DNA of 64,000 bases, taken from assembly GCA_965204915.1 (NCBI GenBank), contig OZ242023.1, positions 1,178,001 to 1,242,000 on the forward strand, written 5' to 3'. The translations under genes were made by a program, and so were the position numbers. Within the stretch, counting starts at the first letter, position 1. Every line of letters starts with the position of its first letter. Of the stretch, positions 42,696 to 52,005 are shown one piece after another. The DNA is from HK1 sp965204915. GTDB taxonomy: Bacteria > Pseudomonadota > Gammaproteobacteria > HK1. Under the pieces are notes generated by a model, which saw only the letters and a program-made list of their open reading frames with translations, had not been told where the DNA came from and did not search any database.

Positions 42696-45600
42696 ATGAG
42701 ACGGAGCAAAGCGAGGCCGGCGGGAGCCCTCCTGGCCCTGGCGACGGCTCTGGCCGCGCCACAGGCATGGGGAACGTACTTCACGGGGACGGAGGGTGCG
42801 GACGTCCTGAACGGGACGTCGGGCAGCGACGTGCTGTCGGGACGCGGCGGGTCCGACCGGCTGTCGGGGGTGGACGGTGCGGACCGTCTCGACGGGGGGC
42901 CGGGCGACGACGCCAATCTCTCCGGCGGCGGCGGCCCCGACCTGGTCCGGGGGTCGGAAGGGTCCGACGTCCTGCACGGCGGACCGGGCGACGACGTCCT
43001 CGACGGCGGACCGGGCGCGGACACCCTGGACGGCGATGGGGACACGGACACGGCGAGCTACGTGTACTCTCCCGCGGGGGTCACGGTGGTGCTCGGCGGC
43101 GCGGCGTCGGGGAACCGTGGTGGGGACGCCGCGGGCGACGACGTCGACAACGTGGAGAACCTCGTGGGCAGCGCCTACGGGGATACGCTCACGGGGACGG
43201 CGGGCGCCAACGTGCTCGACGGCGGGCCCGGGAACGACACGCTCAAGCCGCTCGGTGGAGCGGACCGGGTGGTCGGAGGCGACGGCGCCGACTGGGTGGA
43301 CTACACCGGGTCGCAGGCCGTCATCGTGGACCTCTCGCAGGGCACGGGCACCCACGGCGACGCCGAGGGCGACACCTACTCCGGCGTGGAGCACGTCCGG
43401 GGCGGGGCCTCGAACGACCATCTCCTCGGAACGCACGGCGCGAACACGCTGGCGGGCGGCGGCGGCGCCGACACCCTGGAGGGTTTGGGTGGCGCCGACA
43501 CCCTGCAAGGGGGCACGGGCACGGACACCGTGTCCTACGAGCGCTCCGGGGCAGGTGTGCAGGTGGACCTCTCGGGCCCCTCCGCCACGCTCGGCGTCGG
43601 GGGTGACGCCGCAGGCGACACGCTCTCCGACGTCGAAGACCTGATCGGAAGCCCGTTCGACGACACGCTGATCGGGACCATTGGTGCGAACACGCTCACC
43701 GGCGGGGCGGGGAACGACATCCTGGACGGCCACGGCGGGGTGGACAAGCTGTTCGGCGGGGAGGGCAGCGACACGGCGTCGTACACCCACTCGGACACCG
43801 GGGTGTCCGTCGACCTCTCGTCGTCGAGGGCGCAACGCCGCGGACACGCGGAGGGAGACGTGCTGAGCGGCATCGAGAATCTCATCGGCTCGGGCCGCCG
43901 CGACGATCTCACCGGCGACGACGGCGACAACGTGCTCAACGGATGGACGGGCGCGGACACGCTGACCGGAGGTGAGGGGTCGGACACCGCCTCCTACGTG
44001 GAATCCGCCGCCGGGGTCACCGTGGACCTCACCAGGACGTTGGGACAATCGAGCGCGGGCGATGCGGCCGGCGACGTGCTGAGCGGCATCGAGCATCTCG
44101 TGGGGTCGGATTTCGGCGACCGCCTGACCGGGGACGCGGGCGACAACGTGCTGACCGGTGGTGCGGGCGGCGACACCCTCACCGGTGGTGCGGGCGGCGA
44201 CACCCTCACCGGCGGGGCGGGTGGCGACACCCTCGCCGGAGGGATGGGGTCGGACACCGCCTCCTACGCCGGCTCCGCCGCGGGGGTCACGGTGGACCTC
44301 ACGCGGACCGCCATCCAGCTTGGGGCGGGCGACGCCCGCGGCGACCTCCTCAGCGGCATCGAGCACCTTGTCGGGTCGGCCCACGCCGACCGGCTGACCG
44401 GGGACGGCGGGGACAACGTGCTGACCGGCGGTGCGGGCGGCGACACGCTGGCCGGAGGGACGGAGTCGGACACCGCCTCCTACGCCGGGTCGAGCGCCGG
44501 CGTCATCGTCGACCTGACGCGGACCGCGAAGCAGGTGTCGTCCGGCGACGCCCAGGGTGACGTGCTGAGCGGCATCGAGCACCTCGTCGGGTCGGCCTAC
44601 ATCGACCGGCTGACCGGGGACGCGAACGCGAACCATCTCGAGGGCGGCGCGGGCGACGACGTCCTGACCGGTGGAGCGGGCGCCAACACGTTCGTCCCGG
44701 GCCCTGGGGCCGACACCGTCCACGGGGGCGACGACCTCGACACCGTCTCGTACGAGCACTCCGCCGAAGGCGTCGTCGTGCTGCTCGACGCCGCCCTCGG
44801 CAAGGGCTTCGGCGGAGACGCCGAAGGAGACATCTACACGAGCGTCGAGGGCGTCATCGGGTCGAAGTTCAACGACGTCATCGTCGCCCCCGTGCGGAGC
44901 AAGGGCGACCTCCGTCCGGCGGTGCTGAGGGGCGGGGAGGGCAGGGACGTCATCCTGGGCGGACTCGGAGGGGAGGTCGTCGACGGCGGCCCCGGGGCGG
45001 ACGTCCTCTACGGAGGACTGGGCGGCAACAACAGGCTGACCTACGAGCACTCCCCGGAAGGGGTCACCGTCAACCTCCCCCTCAAGACCGCCTCGGGCGG
45101 GGACGCCCAGGGCGACTTCATGGTCAGGTTCCCGTGGCTCACCGGGTCGCAGCACAACGACAACCTCACAAAGAGTTGGGGGGGAAAGATCGAAGGCCTC
45201 GGAGGCGCCGACAACATCAATCAGCCCGAGGGATCCGGGGTGACGGTGAGCTACGCACGCTCCCCGATCGGGGTAATCGTCGATCTGGCGAGCGCGGGGC
45301 CGCAAAGCGGCGGGGACGCCCAAGGCGACCGGCTCAGCGGCGGCTTCACCAGAGTCCTCGGATCGGCATACGCCGACACCCTCAACGGCAGCGGCGGAGG
45401 CGACCGCCTCGAGGGCGGCTCCGGCGCCGACACGCTGCACTGCGGCACCGAGGAGGACATCGTGTCGTACCGCGCGTCGGCGGCAGGGGTGACGGTGGAC
45501 CTCATGGCGGGCACCTTCTCCGGAGGAGACGCGCAGGGGGACCGGGAGTCGGACTGCGAGACCCTCTACGGGTCGGACCACAACGACACCCTCAGGGGCA

Positions 45601-45941
45601 AGGCCGGCACGGGCCATCTGAGCGGGTACGACGGGGACGACGTGCTCGAAGGCAGGGGAGGGGACGAATCCCTGTACGGAGGCAAGGGCAGCGACCGCTT
45701 CGTCTTCGGGGGTGCACACGGCACCGACGTCGTGTGGGACTTCGAGGACGGAAAGGACCGCATCGACGTCTCCGCCCTGAACGTGGCGAACTACGCAGCC
45801 ATCCAGAACCGGATCACGGAGAGCTCCTACCACGACAACCGGCTTTCGGCGCGAATCGACCTCACCGGGCATGGCGGCGGGACCATCATCCTGTATGCGA
45901 TCCGCCGCGCGAGCCTGAGTGCCGCGGACTTCACCTTCTGA
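42696..45941 (+). CDS. Secreted RTX-type calcium-binding repeat protein
   Basis: This 1081-residue exported protein starts at 42696 after CGGAGGCAATCCG. The signal peptide is MRRSKARPAGALLALATALA with cleavage near AQAWG. The rest is almost entirely glycine/aspartate nonapeptide repeats of the hemolysin-type (GGxGxDxLx), for example DVLNGTSGSDVLSGRGGSD and repeated GGAGGDTLT, alternating with longer units containing TASYxxSxAGVTVDL and a GDAxGDxLSGIEHLVGS block. Such folds form calcium-bound beta rolls in secreted or surface proteins. No catalytic domain is visible. Near-identical units at 44157-44240 suggest recent repeat expansion. An N-terminal Sec signal is unusual for RTX proteins, which are normally exported by type I secretion. 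Confidence 0.88.
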   Translation: MRRSKARPAGALLALATALAAPQAWGTYFTGTEGADVLNGTSGSDVLSGRGGSDRLSGVDGADRLDGGPGDDANLSGGGGPDLVRGSEGSDVLHGGPGDDVLDGGPGADTLDGDGDTDTASYVYSPAGVTVVLGGAASGNRGGDAAGDDVDNVENLVGSAYGDTLTGTAGANVLDGGPGNDTLKPLGGADRVVGGDGADWVDYTGSQAVIVDLSQGTGTHGDAEGDTYSGVEHVRGGASNDHLLGTHGANTLAGGGGADTLEGLGGADTLQGGTGTDTVSYERSGAGVQVDLSGPSATLGVGGDAAGDTLSDVEDLIGSPFDDTLIGTIGANTLTGGAGNDILDGHGGVDKLFGGEGSDTASYTHSDTGVSVDLSSSRAQRRGHAEGDVLSGIENLIGSGRRDDLTGDDGDNVLNGWTGADTLTGGEGSDTASYVESAAGVTVDLTRTLGQSSAGDAAGDVLSGIEHLVGSDFGDRLTGDAGDNVLTGGAGGDTLTGGAGGDTLTGGAGGDTLAGGMGSDTASYAGSAAGVTVDLTRTAIQLGAGDARGDLLSGIEHLVGSAHADRLTGDGGDNVLTGGAGGDTLAGGTESDTASYAGSSAGVIVDLTRTAKQVSSGDAQGDVLSGIEHLVGSAYIDRLTGDANANHLEGGAGDDVLTGGAGANTFVPGPGADTVHGGDDLDTVSYEHSAEGVVVLLDAALGKGFGGDAEGDIYTSVEGVIGSKFNDVIVAPVRSKGDLRPAVLRGGEGRDVILGGLGGEVVDGGPGADVLYGGLGGNNRLTYEHSPEGVTVNLPLKTASGGDAQGDFMVRFPWLTGSQHNDNLTKSWGGKIEGLGGADNINQPEGSGVTVSYARSPIGVIVDLASAGPQSGGDAQGDRLSGGFTRVLGSAYADTLNGSGGGDRLEGGSGADTLHCGTEEDIVSYRASAAGVTVDLMAGTFSGGDAQGDRESDCETLYGSDHNDTLRGKAGTGHLSGYDGDDVLEGRGGDESLYGGKGSDRFVFGGAHGTDVVWDFEDGKDRIDVSALNVANYAAIQNRITESSYHDNRLSARIDLTGHGGGTIILYAIRRASLSAADFTF

Positions 45942-46180
45942 CCCGCCGGGAGTCCGCATGAACGGCTCCTGCCCGGAGGCTCGCCGGCTGCACGGCCCGA
46001 AGCCCGCCGCCGGACGAAACACCGCCCTGCGCGCCCTGCGTACACGCGGGGCCGGCGTCGCCGCCGGAACGAAACGGGGACGGGGGCGGCTCCGTGTGAA
46101 AGCGGTCATACTGGCGGCGGCCCGGAGCCACCATCGGACGGCGCGCGAGCGCACCGCCGAGGGAAGCGAGGAACCGAACC

Positions 46181-47737
46181 ATGCGCCACTTCAACACCAC
46201 CGGCCCGGTCAAACCCGACAAGCACTACTGCATCCCGCCGCTCTCCCGTCTGGACCTGGACGAGGTCCTCCGGCTGGTACACGGCGAGAAGTACTTCGTG
46301 CTGCACGCGCCGCGCCAGACGGGCAAGACCTCCGCCCTCCTGGCGCTGCGCGACCTGCTCAACGGGCAGGGCTACGCCTGCGTGTACACCACCGTCGAGA
46401 CCGCACGCACCGCCCGCGACGACGTGGAGCAGGCGATGCGGACGGTGCTTGCCGGATTGGGCTCACAGGTGCGCTCGACACTGGGGGACGAGCTTCCGGC
46501 GAGGGTCTGGTCCGGCGTTCTGGCCGAGTTCGGCCCGAGCGAGGCGTTGCGCGAGGTGCTGAGACGCTGGGCGGAGGCGTCGCCGAAGCCGCTGGTGCTG
46601 CTCATCGACGAGATCGACACCCTCCAGGGCGACCCCCTGCTCTCGACGCTGCAGCAGTTGCGCGCGGGCTACCCCATGCGTCCGGAGGGCTTTCCGCAGT
46701 GCGTGGTGCTATGCGGGCTGCGCGACGTGCGCGACTACCGCATCCGCTCCACCAGCAGCCCCTTCAACATCGTGGCGAAGTCGCTGCGGCTCGGTGACTT
46801 CACGCAGGAAGAGACGCTGGCGCTTCTCGACCAGCACACCGGGGAGACGGGCCAAGCGTTCACGGACGGGGCGCGGGAGGCGATCTGGACCCAGACCCTG
46901 GGCCAGCCGTGGCTGGTGAACGCGCTGGCCTACGAGACCTGCTTCGAGCACAAGGCCGGGCGGGACCGCTCGCGGGCCATCACCGCCGATGACGTCGCCG
47001 AGGCGCGCGAGGGGCTCATCGTGCGCCGGGTGACGCATCTCGACCAGTTGGCGGACAAGCTCCGGGAAGACCGGGTGCGGCGGGTCATCGAGCCGATGCT
47101 CAGCGGCGTGGACGAACGGCGCGCGACCGGCCAGGACGTCGAGTACGTGCGCGACCTCGGGCTGATTGCCCGGGACAAGCCGGTGCGCATCGCCAACCCC
47201 ATCTACGCGGAGGTGGTGCCGCGCGAGCTGGGCTGGATCGTGCAGGAGGAGCTGGACCTGGACACGAAGTGGTACGTGGACGAGGACGGCGGCCTGGAGG
47301 TGGACAAGCTCCTGGCGTCGTTCCAGGACTTCTTCCGCCGCCATTCGGAGCATTGGAAGAACCGGTTCGACTACGAGGAGCCGTGGCCGCAGATCCTGTT
47401 GCAGGCGTACCTGCACCGGGTGGTGAACGGGGGCGGTCGCATCGAGCGGGAGTACGGGTTGGGCCGGGGTCGGGTGGACCTGCTGCTGATGTGGCCGCAG
47501 GGGGAGCGGATGCGGGAGTACGTGGTGGAGTGCAAGGTGGTGCGGGACAAGGACGGGTGGGAGGGCAAGGTGTCGGAGGGGGTGGAGCAGACCGCGGGAT
47601 ACATGGCCCGCTGCGATGCGGAGGCGGGGCATCTGGTGGTGATCGACCAGCGGGAAGGTCGGAGCTGGGAGGAGAAGGTGTTTCGCCGGCAGCGGCGGTC
47701 GAAGGGCGGGGTGCCGGTGGAGGTCTGGGGCATGTGA
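46181..47737 (+). CDS. AAA-like ATPase with C-terminal PD-(D/E)XK-like domain, copy 4 of 4
   Basis: This is the most diverged copy at the N-terminus: KPDKHYCIPPLSRLDLDEVLRLVHGEKYF. The variable segment is STLGDELPARVWSGVLAEFG followed by SEALREVLRRWAEAS. From Walker B on it is nearly identical to the others, which fits gene conversion limited to the C-terminal part. It shares the 120-bp leader with copies 2 and 3 and also the GCCGGCTGCACGGCCCG block. The 65-bp repeat is absent after it. Confidence 0.82.
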   Translation: MRHFNTTGPVKPDKHYCIPPLSRLDLDEVLRLVHGEKYFVLHAPRQTGKTSALLALRDLLNGQGYACVYTTVETARTARDDVEQAMRTVLAGLGSQVRSTLGDELPARVWSGVLAEFGPSEALREVLRRWAEASPKPLVLLIDEIDTLQGDPLLSTLQQLRAGYPMRPEGFPQCVVLCGLRDVRDYRIRSTSSPFNIVAKSLRLGDFTQEETLALLDQHTGETGQAFTDGAREAIWTQTLGQPWLVNALAYETCFEHKAGRDRSRAITADDVAEAREGLIVRRVTHLDQLADKLREDRVRRVIEPMLSGVDERRATGQDVEYVRDLGLIARDKPVRIANPIYAEVVPRELGWIVQEELDLDTKWYVDEDGGLEVDKLLASFQDFFRRHSEHWKNRFDYEEPWPQILLQAYLHRVVNGGGRIEREYGLGRGRVDLLLMWPQGERMREYVVECKVVRDKDGWEGKVSEGVEQTAGYMARCDAEAGHLVVIDQREGRSWEEKVFRRQRRSKGGVPVEVWGM

Positions 47738-47849
47738 CGCCACATCCGCGCAGCTACACTGGCGCCGGTCCTTGCAGGGTGGTTTCGGGATTGGAGTCTC
47801 CGGGATCCCCGGGGCGGTTCAGGGAAGGCATCGACGGGGGCTTGTTCAC

Positions 47850-48018
47850 GAGCGGGCGCTGTTGCGCCGCTTGGCGGCGTTCCGGTTCGGGGCGGAAACC
47901 GCCGGGCGCCTGTCGGGGGGTGCTGGCGGGCATCGCGGATCCGGAGGGTCTGGCCGAGGTGGGCGAATGGCTTTGGTGCGTTGCGAGACGGGGAGCGAAT
48001 TTCTCGCCCGCGTTGCTC
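47850..48018 (+). pseudogene. Remnant resembling the C-terminus of DUF4351/Rpn-type proteins
   Basis: Three pieces in two frames read ALLRRLAAFRFGAETAGRLS, then GVLAGIADPEGLAEVGEWL, then VRCETGSEFLARV. Together they resemble the final helical region of Rpn-type (PD-(D/E)XK transposase-related) proteins. Two frame changes and the lack of the catalytic part show it is broken. Confidence 0.45.
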
Positions 48019-48096
48019 CGGCAACGGCCGGGCCGCCGGATCGGCGCAGTACCTGAAGGGGAACGAGAGGGACGCAAAACCCACGGAGGGTGAAGA

Positions 48097-48528
48097 ATGC
48101 GGAGAAGGACGCTCTGGATCCTGGCAGGGGCGGTCCTGGCGGTCGCACTGGTCGCATTCGCGCTGGGTCCCGCGCAGCAGGGTGGGACAAGGGAATCACC
48201 GAAAGAAGAAACCGGGCTCCTGTACGAGGTCATGGTGGCCTTGGGGGATCGCGAGGCGGCGCAGGCGCTGAAGCCCGATGAGCGGAAGATCGGGCACGGC
48301 GCGATGATCCAGCGCCTCGAAGGAGGCAGGACGGGGGAGAAGAGAGGATGGGCGCACCGCAACGGAACGCGCAGCGGCACCCTGCGGGTGACCGCCTCGC
48401 GGCGCGACGCGCAGGGGCGGCCATGCCGGACCCTGGATATGGAGTGGATCATCGGCGGGTTCGAGGGCGGCGGGACATCCGAGTTCTGCAAGGTGGACGA
48501 GGAGGAGTGGGAGCTGGTCCGGGAGTGA
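48097..48528 (+). CDS. Small exported protein of unknown function
   Basis: This 143-residue protein starts after GGAGGGTGAAG. An N-terminal signal or anchor (RTLWILAGAVLAVALVAFALG) is followed by a soluble domain: LLYEVMVALGDREAAQALKPDERKIG, RSGTLRVTASRRDAQGRPCRTL and a C-terminal TSEFCKVDEEEWELV. The two cysteines, one before and one after the WIIGGFEGGG turn, could form a disulfide. The pattern recalls RT0821-type surface-antigen domains (Cys...CxxxxxxW), but this is weak. It stands alone, convergent with the methyltransferase. Confidence 0.65.
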   Translation: MRRRTLWILAGAVLAVALVAFALGPAQQGGTRESPKEETGLLYEVMVALGDREAAQALKPDERKIGHGAMIQRLEGGRTGEKRGWAHRNGTRSGTLRVTASRRDAQGRPCRTLDMEWIIGGFEGGGTSEFCKVDEEEWELVRE

Positions 48529-48583
48529 GCTTCCGGGCGCACGGCGCGCACCGGATTCGAGCCGCCGGCCCCGCCGGCCCCAT

Positions 48584-50056
48584 CTATCGCGCCGTGGCGC
48601 CCCCGCCCTCCTCTCTCGGCCGCAGCGCGAGCAGGGTGCGTTTCCCCTCCATGAGGGGCTGCCGCTCCACGACTTGGAAGTACCGCTCGATCTCCCGTTC
48701 CAGGTGTTCCCGGGTGTAGTCCGGGTACGCCTCTCCATGACGGGCGCACAGAGCCTCGAACGCGCCGTCCGTCCGGTCGATCCATTCCAGGATGATCCGT
48801 GCCCGGAGTGAGCCCAGCCATCGGACGATCGCATCCAGCGCGATCCCCGCCGTGATCCGCAGGTGGTGCAGCAAGGCGAGGCAGAGCACGCAATCCGGCG
48901 GCGCCCGCGCCTCCAGCGCCTCGCGCTCCCCGCCCGCGAACCCGGGGGCCGGATGCAGATCCGTCACGTCCGCCACGACCACCCACCCTCTTTCCGGGCA
49001 GGCCTCCTCCAGCGCCCGGCACGCCCGCTCCGCCGCGCCCGGGTCGCTCTCGATCGCGATGACCCGTTCGCAGTGGGCCGATGCGAGCACCGAGTACCGC
49101 CCGGTGTTCGCGCCCAGATCCCAGACCGTGCCCGCCTCGACGGCGCGCAGATGCCTCTCCACGAACGCTTCCTTCGCCTTCACGTCACGCTCCCCGTAGG
49201 CGTGCTGCTGCGGGTAACGGACCCACGGACCGGCCGCCGGCGCCTCCAGCCCTTCGACGAGCCGGGCGAGATCGCGGACCAGCGCCCTCGTGTGCCGGAT
49301 CGGCGGGATCCTCCGGGGGGGTCCGGCGGGTAGCGCCTTTCCCGCCTTCCCGCCCTCCCCTCCTCCTGCGCCCTCGCCGCTTCGCACGGCCCTTCTCTCC
49401 GCCCAGGCCGGGAAACGCACGTGGGAGAGCACGCCCTTGCGCAGCGATGCGCCGAACAGCTTCACCGCCACGTTGGCGTCGATCCCGTCCCTGCTCCCCC
49501 GCAGCCAGGGCCGGGGGTCGAGGCCCAGGTAGCTTTCGAGCATCAGGGGATACAGGGCGGTGCGGCTCAACTGCCGGTATCCCCGCCACCACATGCCCGC
49601 CCGCGCCCGCCGGAACGAGAGCACGTCGATGAACACCGGATTCTGCCCCCGGAGCTGCACGTTCCCCGGCGCGGCGTCCTTGAGCAGCCAGCCGTTCGCC
49701 AAGGCGCGCTCCAGCACCTTCAACTGCAAGAGCGTGGCCCTGCGCAGCATGGAGAAGGGCCATTCGGAGGGATAGGTCACCACGTCGAGCGCGGGATGTT
49801 CCACCCCTTCGGCCCACCCCTGCGCCCGGAGCGCTTCGTGTTCCGCCGTCCCGGCGCCGAGCCAGTCGCTGCGGATGACTTCGTGGCCGGAGACCAGGCT
49901 CCGAAACCACGGCGCGGCCAGCAGGGCGCGGAGCTCCTCCGCGGCTTGCGCCGTCACCCCGCGGAGGATGCGCGCGGGTGCGTTCCGCCGCGCCTCCCGG
50001 CGGTAGATCCTCCCCGCCGGATCGCGCAGCGACGCGCCTTCAACCCGGAGGATCAC
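48584..50056 (-). CDS. SAM-dependent methyltransferase (NoeA-like, surface glycan type)
   Basis: The product has 490 residues from a GTG at 50056 that overlaps the stop of the upstream small gene (GTGA) and follows CCGGAGGATC. The N-terminal 300 residues (SGHEVIRSDWLGAGTAEHEA, LLKDAAPGNVQLRGQNPVFIDVLSF) are typical of NoeA-like methyltransferases. The SAM-binding core is VWDLGANTGRYSVLA with ERVIAIESDP and LCLALLHHLRITAGI. It probably modifies a surface polysaccharide. Translation is coupled to the gene that carries the 17-G tract, so its level may switch. Confidence 0.8.
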   Translation of the reverse strand: MILRVEGASLRDPAGRIYRREARRNAPARILRGVTAQAAEELRALLAAPWFRSLVSGHEVIRSDWLGAGTAEHEALRAQGWAEGVEHPALDVVTYPSEWPFSMLRRATLLQLKVLERALANGWLLKDAAPGNVQLRGQNPVFIDVLSFRRARAGMWWRGYRQLSRTALYPLMLESYLGLDPRPWLRGSRDGIDANVAVKLFGASLRKGVLSHVRFPAWAERRAVRSGEGAGGGEGGKAGKALPAGPPRRIPPIRHTRALVRDLARLVEGLEAPAAGPWVRYPQQHAYGERDVKAKEAFVERHLRAVEAGTVWDLGANTGRYSVLASAHCERVIAIESDPGAAERACRALEEACPERGWVVVADVTDLHPAPGFAGGEREALEARAPPDCVLCLALLHHLRITAGIALDAIVRWLGSLRARIILEWIDRTDGAFEALCARHGEAYPDYTREHLEREIERYFQVVERQPLMEGKRTLLALRPREEGGGATAR

Positions 50057-50298
50057 GATCCTCCGGGGGGGGGGGGGGGGGCTCTACCCTTCCCGCCGGC
50101 GGGCGCCGGCGGCTCCTTCAGGAGCCATCGCCGCACCCGCTCCCAGTGGCGCCGCAACCGGTATCCCGCCGCGGCGATCGCCGCGAGGACCGACGTGACC
50201 AGCAACCCCGCCGATCCGGGGTCCACGTAGGCGTGTGCGACGGGAGGGATCGCGCATCCGGCCGCCACCACGAGCCATCGGATCTCCTTGACGTTCAT
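50053..50298 (-). CDS. Small membrane protein upstream of the methyltransferase, with homopolymer-encoded tail
   Basis: This 81-residue protein begins MNVKEIRWLVVAAGCAIPPV. A first hydrophobic helix ends in AHAYVDPGSAG, followed by a second helix LLVTSVLAAIAAAGYRL and a basic region RRHWERVRRWLLKEPP. AYVDPGSG-type small membrane proteins are often found beside sulfatases and methyltransferases in surface glycan loci. The C-terminus APPPPPGGS is encoded by the poly-C run. A one-base change in the tract would shift the frame just before the stop that overlaps the methyltransferase start. Confidence 0.65.
   Translation of the reverse strand: MNVKEIRWLVVAAGCAIPPVAHAYVDPGSAGLLVTSVLAAIAAAGYRLRRHWERVRRWLLKEPPAPAGGKGRAPPPPPGGS
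50065..50081. repeat. Homopolymer of 17 G (C on the coding strand)
   Basis: An uninterrupted run of 17 G lies 9 bp above the methyltransferase start codon, inside the 3' end of the small membrane protein gene. Tracts of this length slip readily during replication and are a known basis of phase variation. Length may also be misread by sequencing. Confidence 0.9.
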
Positions 50299-50311
50299 CT
50301 CCCCCGGACGT

Positions 50312-51967
50312 TCATCGCCCCCGCCACCAGGCGCGGTCGCTCCATGGCCGGACGAACTCTTCGTACCGCGCGTCCGGCAGGTAATGATGCCAAGCGAACC
50401 TTGCATCGTGCGTTTTCAGCCAAGGCCGGTACTTGCTCCGTACCCGCCGTGCGTCTTCTCCCCCCGAGAGGCAGCGCAGTACGGCGTGGACCAGATCGAG
50501 GTGCGTGAGCCAGCCCGGCGCCTGCGCTTCGTCGATCTCCTCCCGGCACGCCTCGGGCGGAAAGATCCCTCCTGCCACGGAGAAGCGGTCCCGGAGCACG
50601 AAGATCCGCTCCATGTCCCCCGCGCGCCCCATGCTCGCGATGACGCCGTGATCTCCGAAGATCAGGACGATCGCCTGCGGATCGTTCCGTTCGACGTGGT
50701 CCAGCAGCGCTTCGAGCCACCGGCCTGCCGTCTCGCTCCGTTCCAGGTGCCACGTCATGAACGAGTCCCTTTCGGCCATGGAGTGCCGATAGTCCGGCCA
50801 GTGCGCATGGCCCGGCAAGCCGAAATGGGTCCACGTGAATTGCCTGGCTCCCGGCCTGACGGCCCGGACCACCTCCATCAGCCTTTCGTGCCTCGCATCT
50901 TCGGTCTCCGGTCCGAGCAGCTCCCTCACCTCGTCCGTTGCGCAATATCCCCAGAACGCGCGTTCGTATCCTTCGAACCGCATCAGCTCGCACGCGGCCC
51001 GCTCCCACATCGCCAGATGGGCGTCCACCCCCGGACCGCCTTGCGCCGCGAAGTACGCCGCCGGGTAGGCCGTCACCACCCGGTAGCCGTTGTGTCTCAG
51101 GAGCTCGAAGAGCGGGCTCCTCCGGCTCCCCGCGAAGAGCACCAGCCGGCTCCACGGCGCCGTCTCCAGCGCCCTGTGGAACGCCTCCTCCCCCAGTGAG
51201 GCGATGAGGTTGAACGAGGTGATGGTATGCGCTCCGTTCGCGTACAGGGCCCCGACCGGACGCGCCCGCGCCCTCAACGTGGCGTGCAGCGCGGTTCCCT
51301 CCGGGCTGGCGCCGAAGTGCTCGTGCAGCACTCGGGCGTCCGTGAACGCCTCGAACGAGAGCACGTACAGGTTTGGAGTGCGGGTGAACGTGATCGGCCG
51401 GAGCTCCGGCCCGAGGACCTCGTCGAGATCGGGCGCGGCCGCGACATTCACCCCTCCGGCCGGGACCGCCCACGATCCCGCGAGGATCGCAGCCATCCCC
51501 ACCGCTCCCAGCGGGCACAGCATCCATCGTGCGCGCCGGTGCGCTTCGATGGCCCGGCAGCCCGTATGCACGGCGTACATCCCCAGCGCGGCGGCGGCCC
51601 ACGGCGTCCATCCTCCCTCCGCAAGCTGCCCCGCGGCGGGGACGATGCTGATGGTCCACGCCCCGACCCCGAACACGGCCGCGAAGCCGGCCGCCCTCCA
51701 CCGGCCCGGCCGGATGAGCATGGCCAGCCCCAGGAGCACCCCGCTCATGCCGGCGTGCAGCTTCCAGACCTCCCACCGGTCCACGGGGCTGAACGTGGTG
51801 CCCGAGCTTTCGAGGACCCAGGTGAGGAGCGCGCCGAGCACCCCGAAGACGAACAGCGCCTGGAGCCCCCGGATGCCCCACCCCGGATGAGGAGCAACGG
51901 CCCGTGGAATCGAGGCGGAAGCCGAAGATTCGGGCTCAAGGATGATGGTCGTCCGCATGGAGAGCAT
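50312..51967 (-). CDS. Membrane-anchored sulfatase-type enzyme (alkaline phosphatase superfamily, LTA synthase-like)
   Basis: The 551-residue product has about four N-terminal membrane helices (LQALFVFGVLGALLTWVL and following), then a periplasmic sulfatase-fold domain. NLYVLSFEAFTD has the first metal Glu, NGAHTITSFN the likely nucleophile Thr, and VLIFGDHGVIAS the metal-binding Asp-His. HFGLPGHAHWPDYRHS completes the set. Family members transfer phosphoglycerol or phosphoethanolamine to glycans or hydrolyse sulfate esters. It ends 14 bp before the small membrane protein gene and probably heads the operon with it and the methyltransferase. Starts at 51967 and 51958 are both possible. Confidence 0.83.
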   Translation of the reverse strand: MLSMRTTIILEPESSASASIPRAVAPHPGWGIRGLQALFVFGVLGALLTWVLESSGTTFSPVDRWEVWKLHAGMSGVLLGLAMLIRPGRWRAAGFAAVFGVGAWTISIVPAAGQLAEGGWTPWAAAALGMYAVHTGCRAIEAHRRARWMLCPLGAVGMAAILAGSWAVPAGGVNVAAAPDLDEVLGPELRPITFTRTPNLYVLSFEAFTDARVLHEHFGASPEGTALHATLRARARPVGALYANGAHTITSFNLIASLGEEAFHRALETAPWSRLVLFAGSRRSPLFELLRHNGYRVVTAYPAAYFAAQGGPGVDAHLAMWERAACELMRFEGYERAFWGYCATDEVRELLGPETEDARHERLMEVVRAVRPGARQFTWTHFGLPGHAHWPDYRHSMAERDSFMTWHLERSETAGRWLEALLDHVERNDPQAIVLIFGDHGVIASMGRAGDMERIFVLRDRFSVAGGIFPPEACREEIDEAQAPGWLTHLDLVHAVLRCLSGGEDARRVRSKYRPWLKTHDARFAWHHYLPDARYEEFVRPWSDRAWWRGR

Positions 51968-52005
51968 TGTACGATGGGACCGATCGGCGAAAGGAGGATG
52001 ACGGG

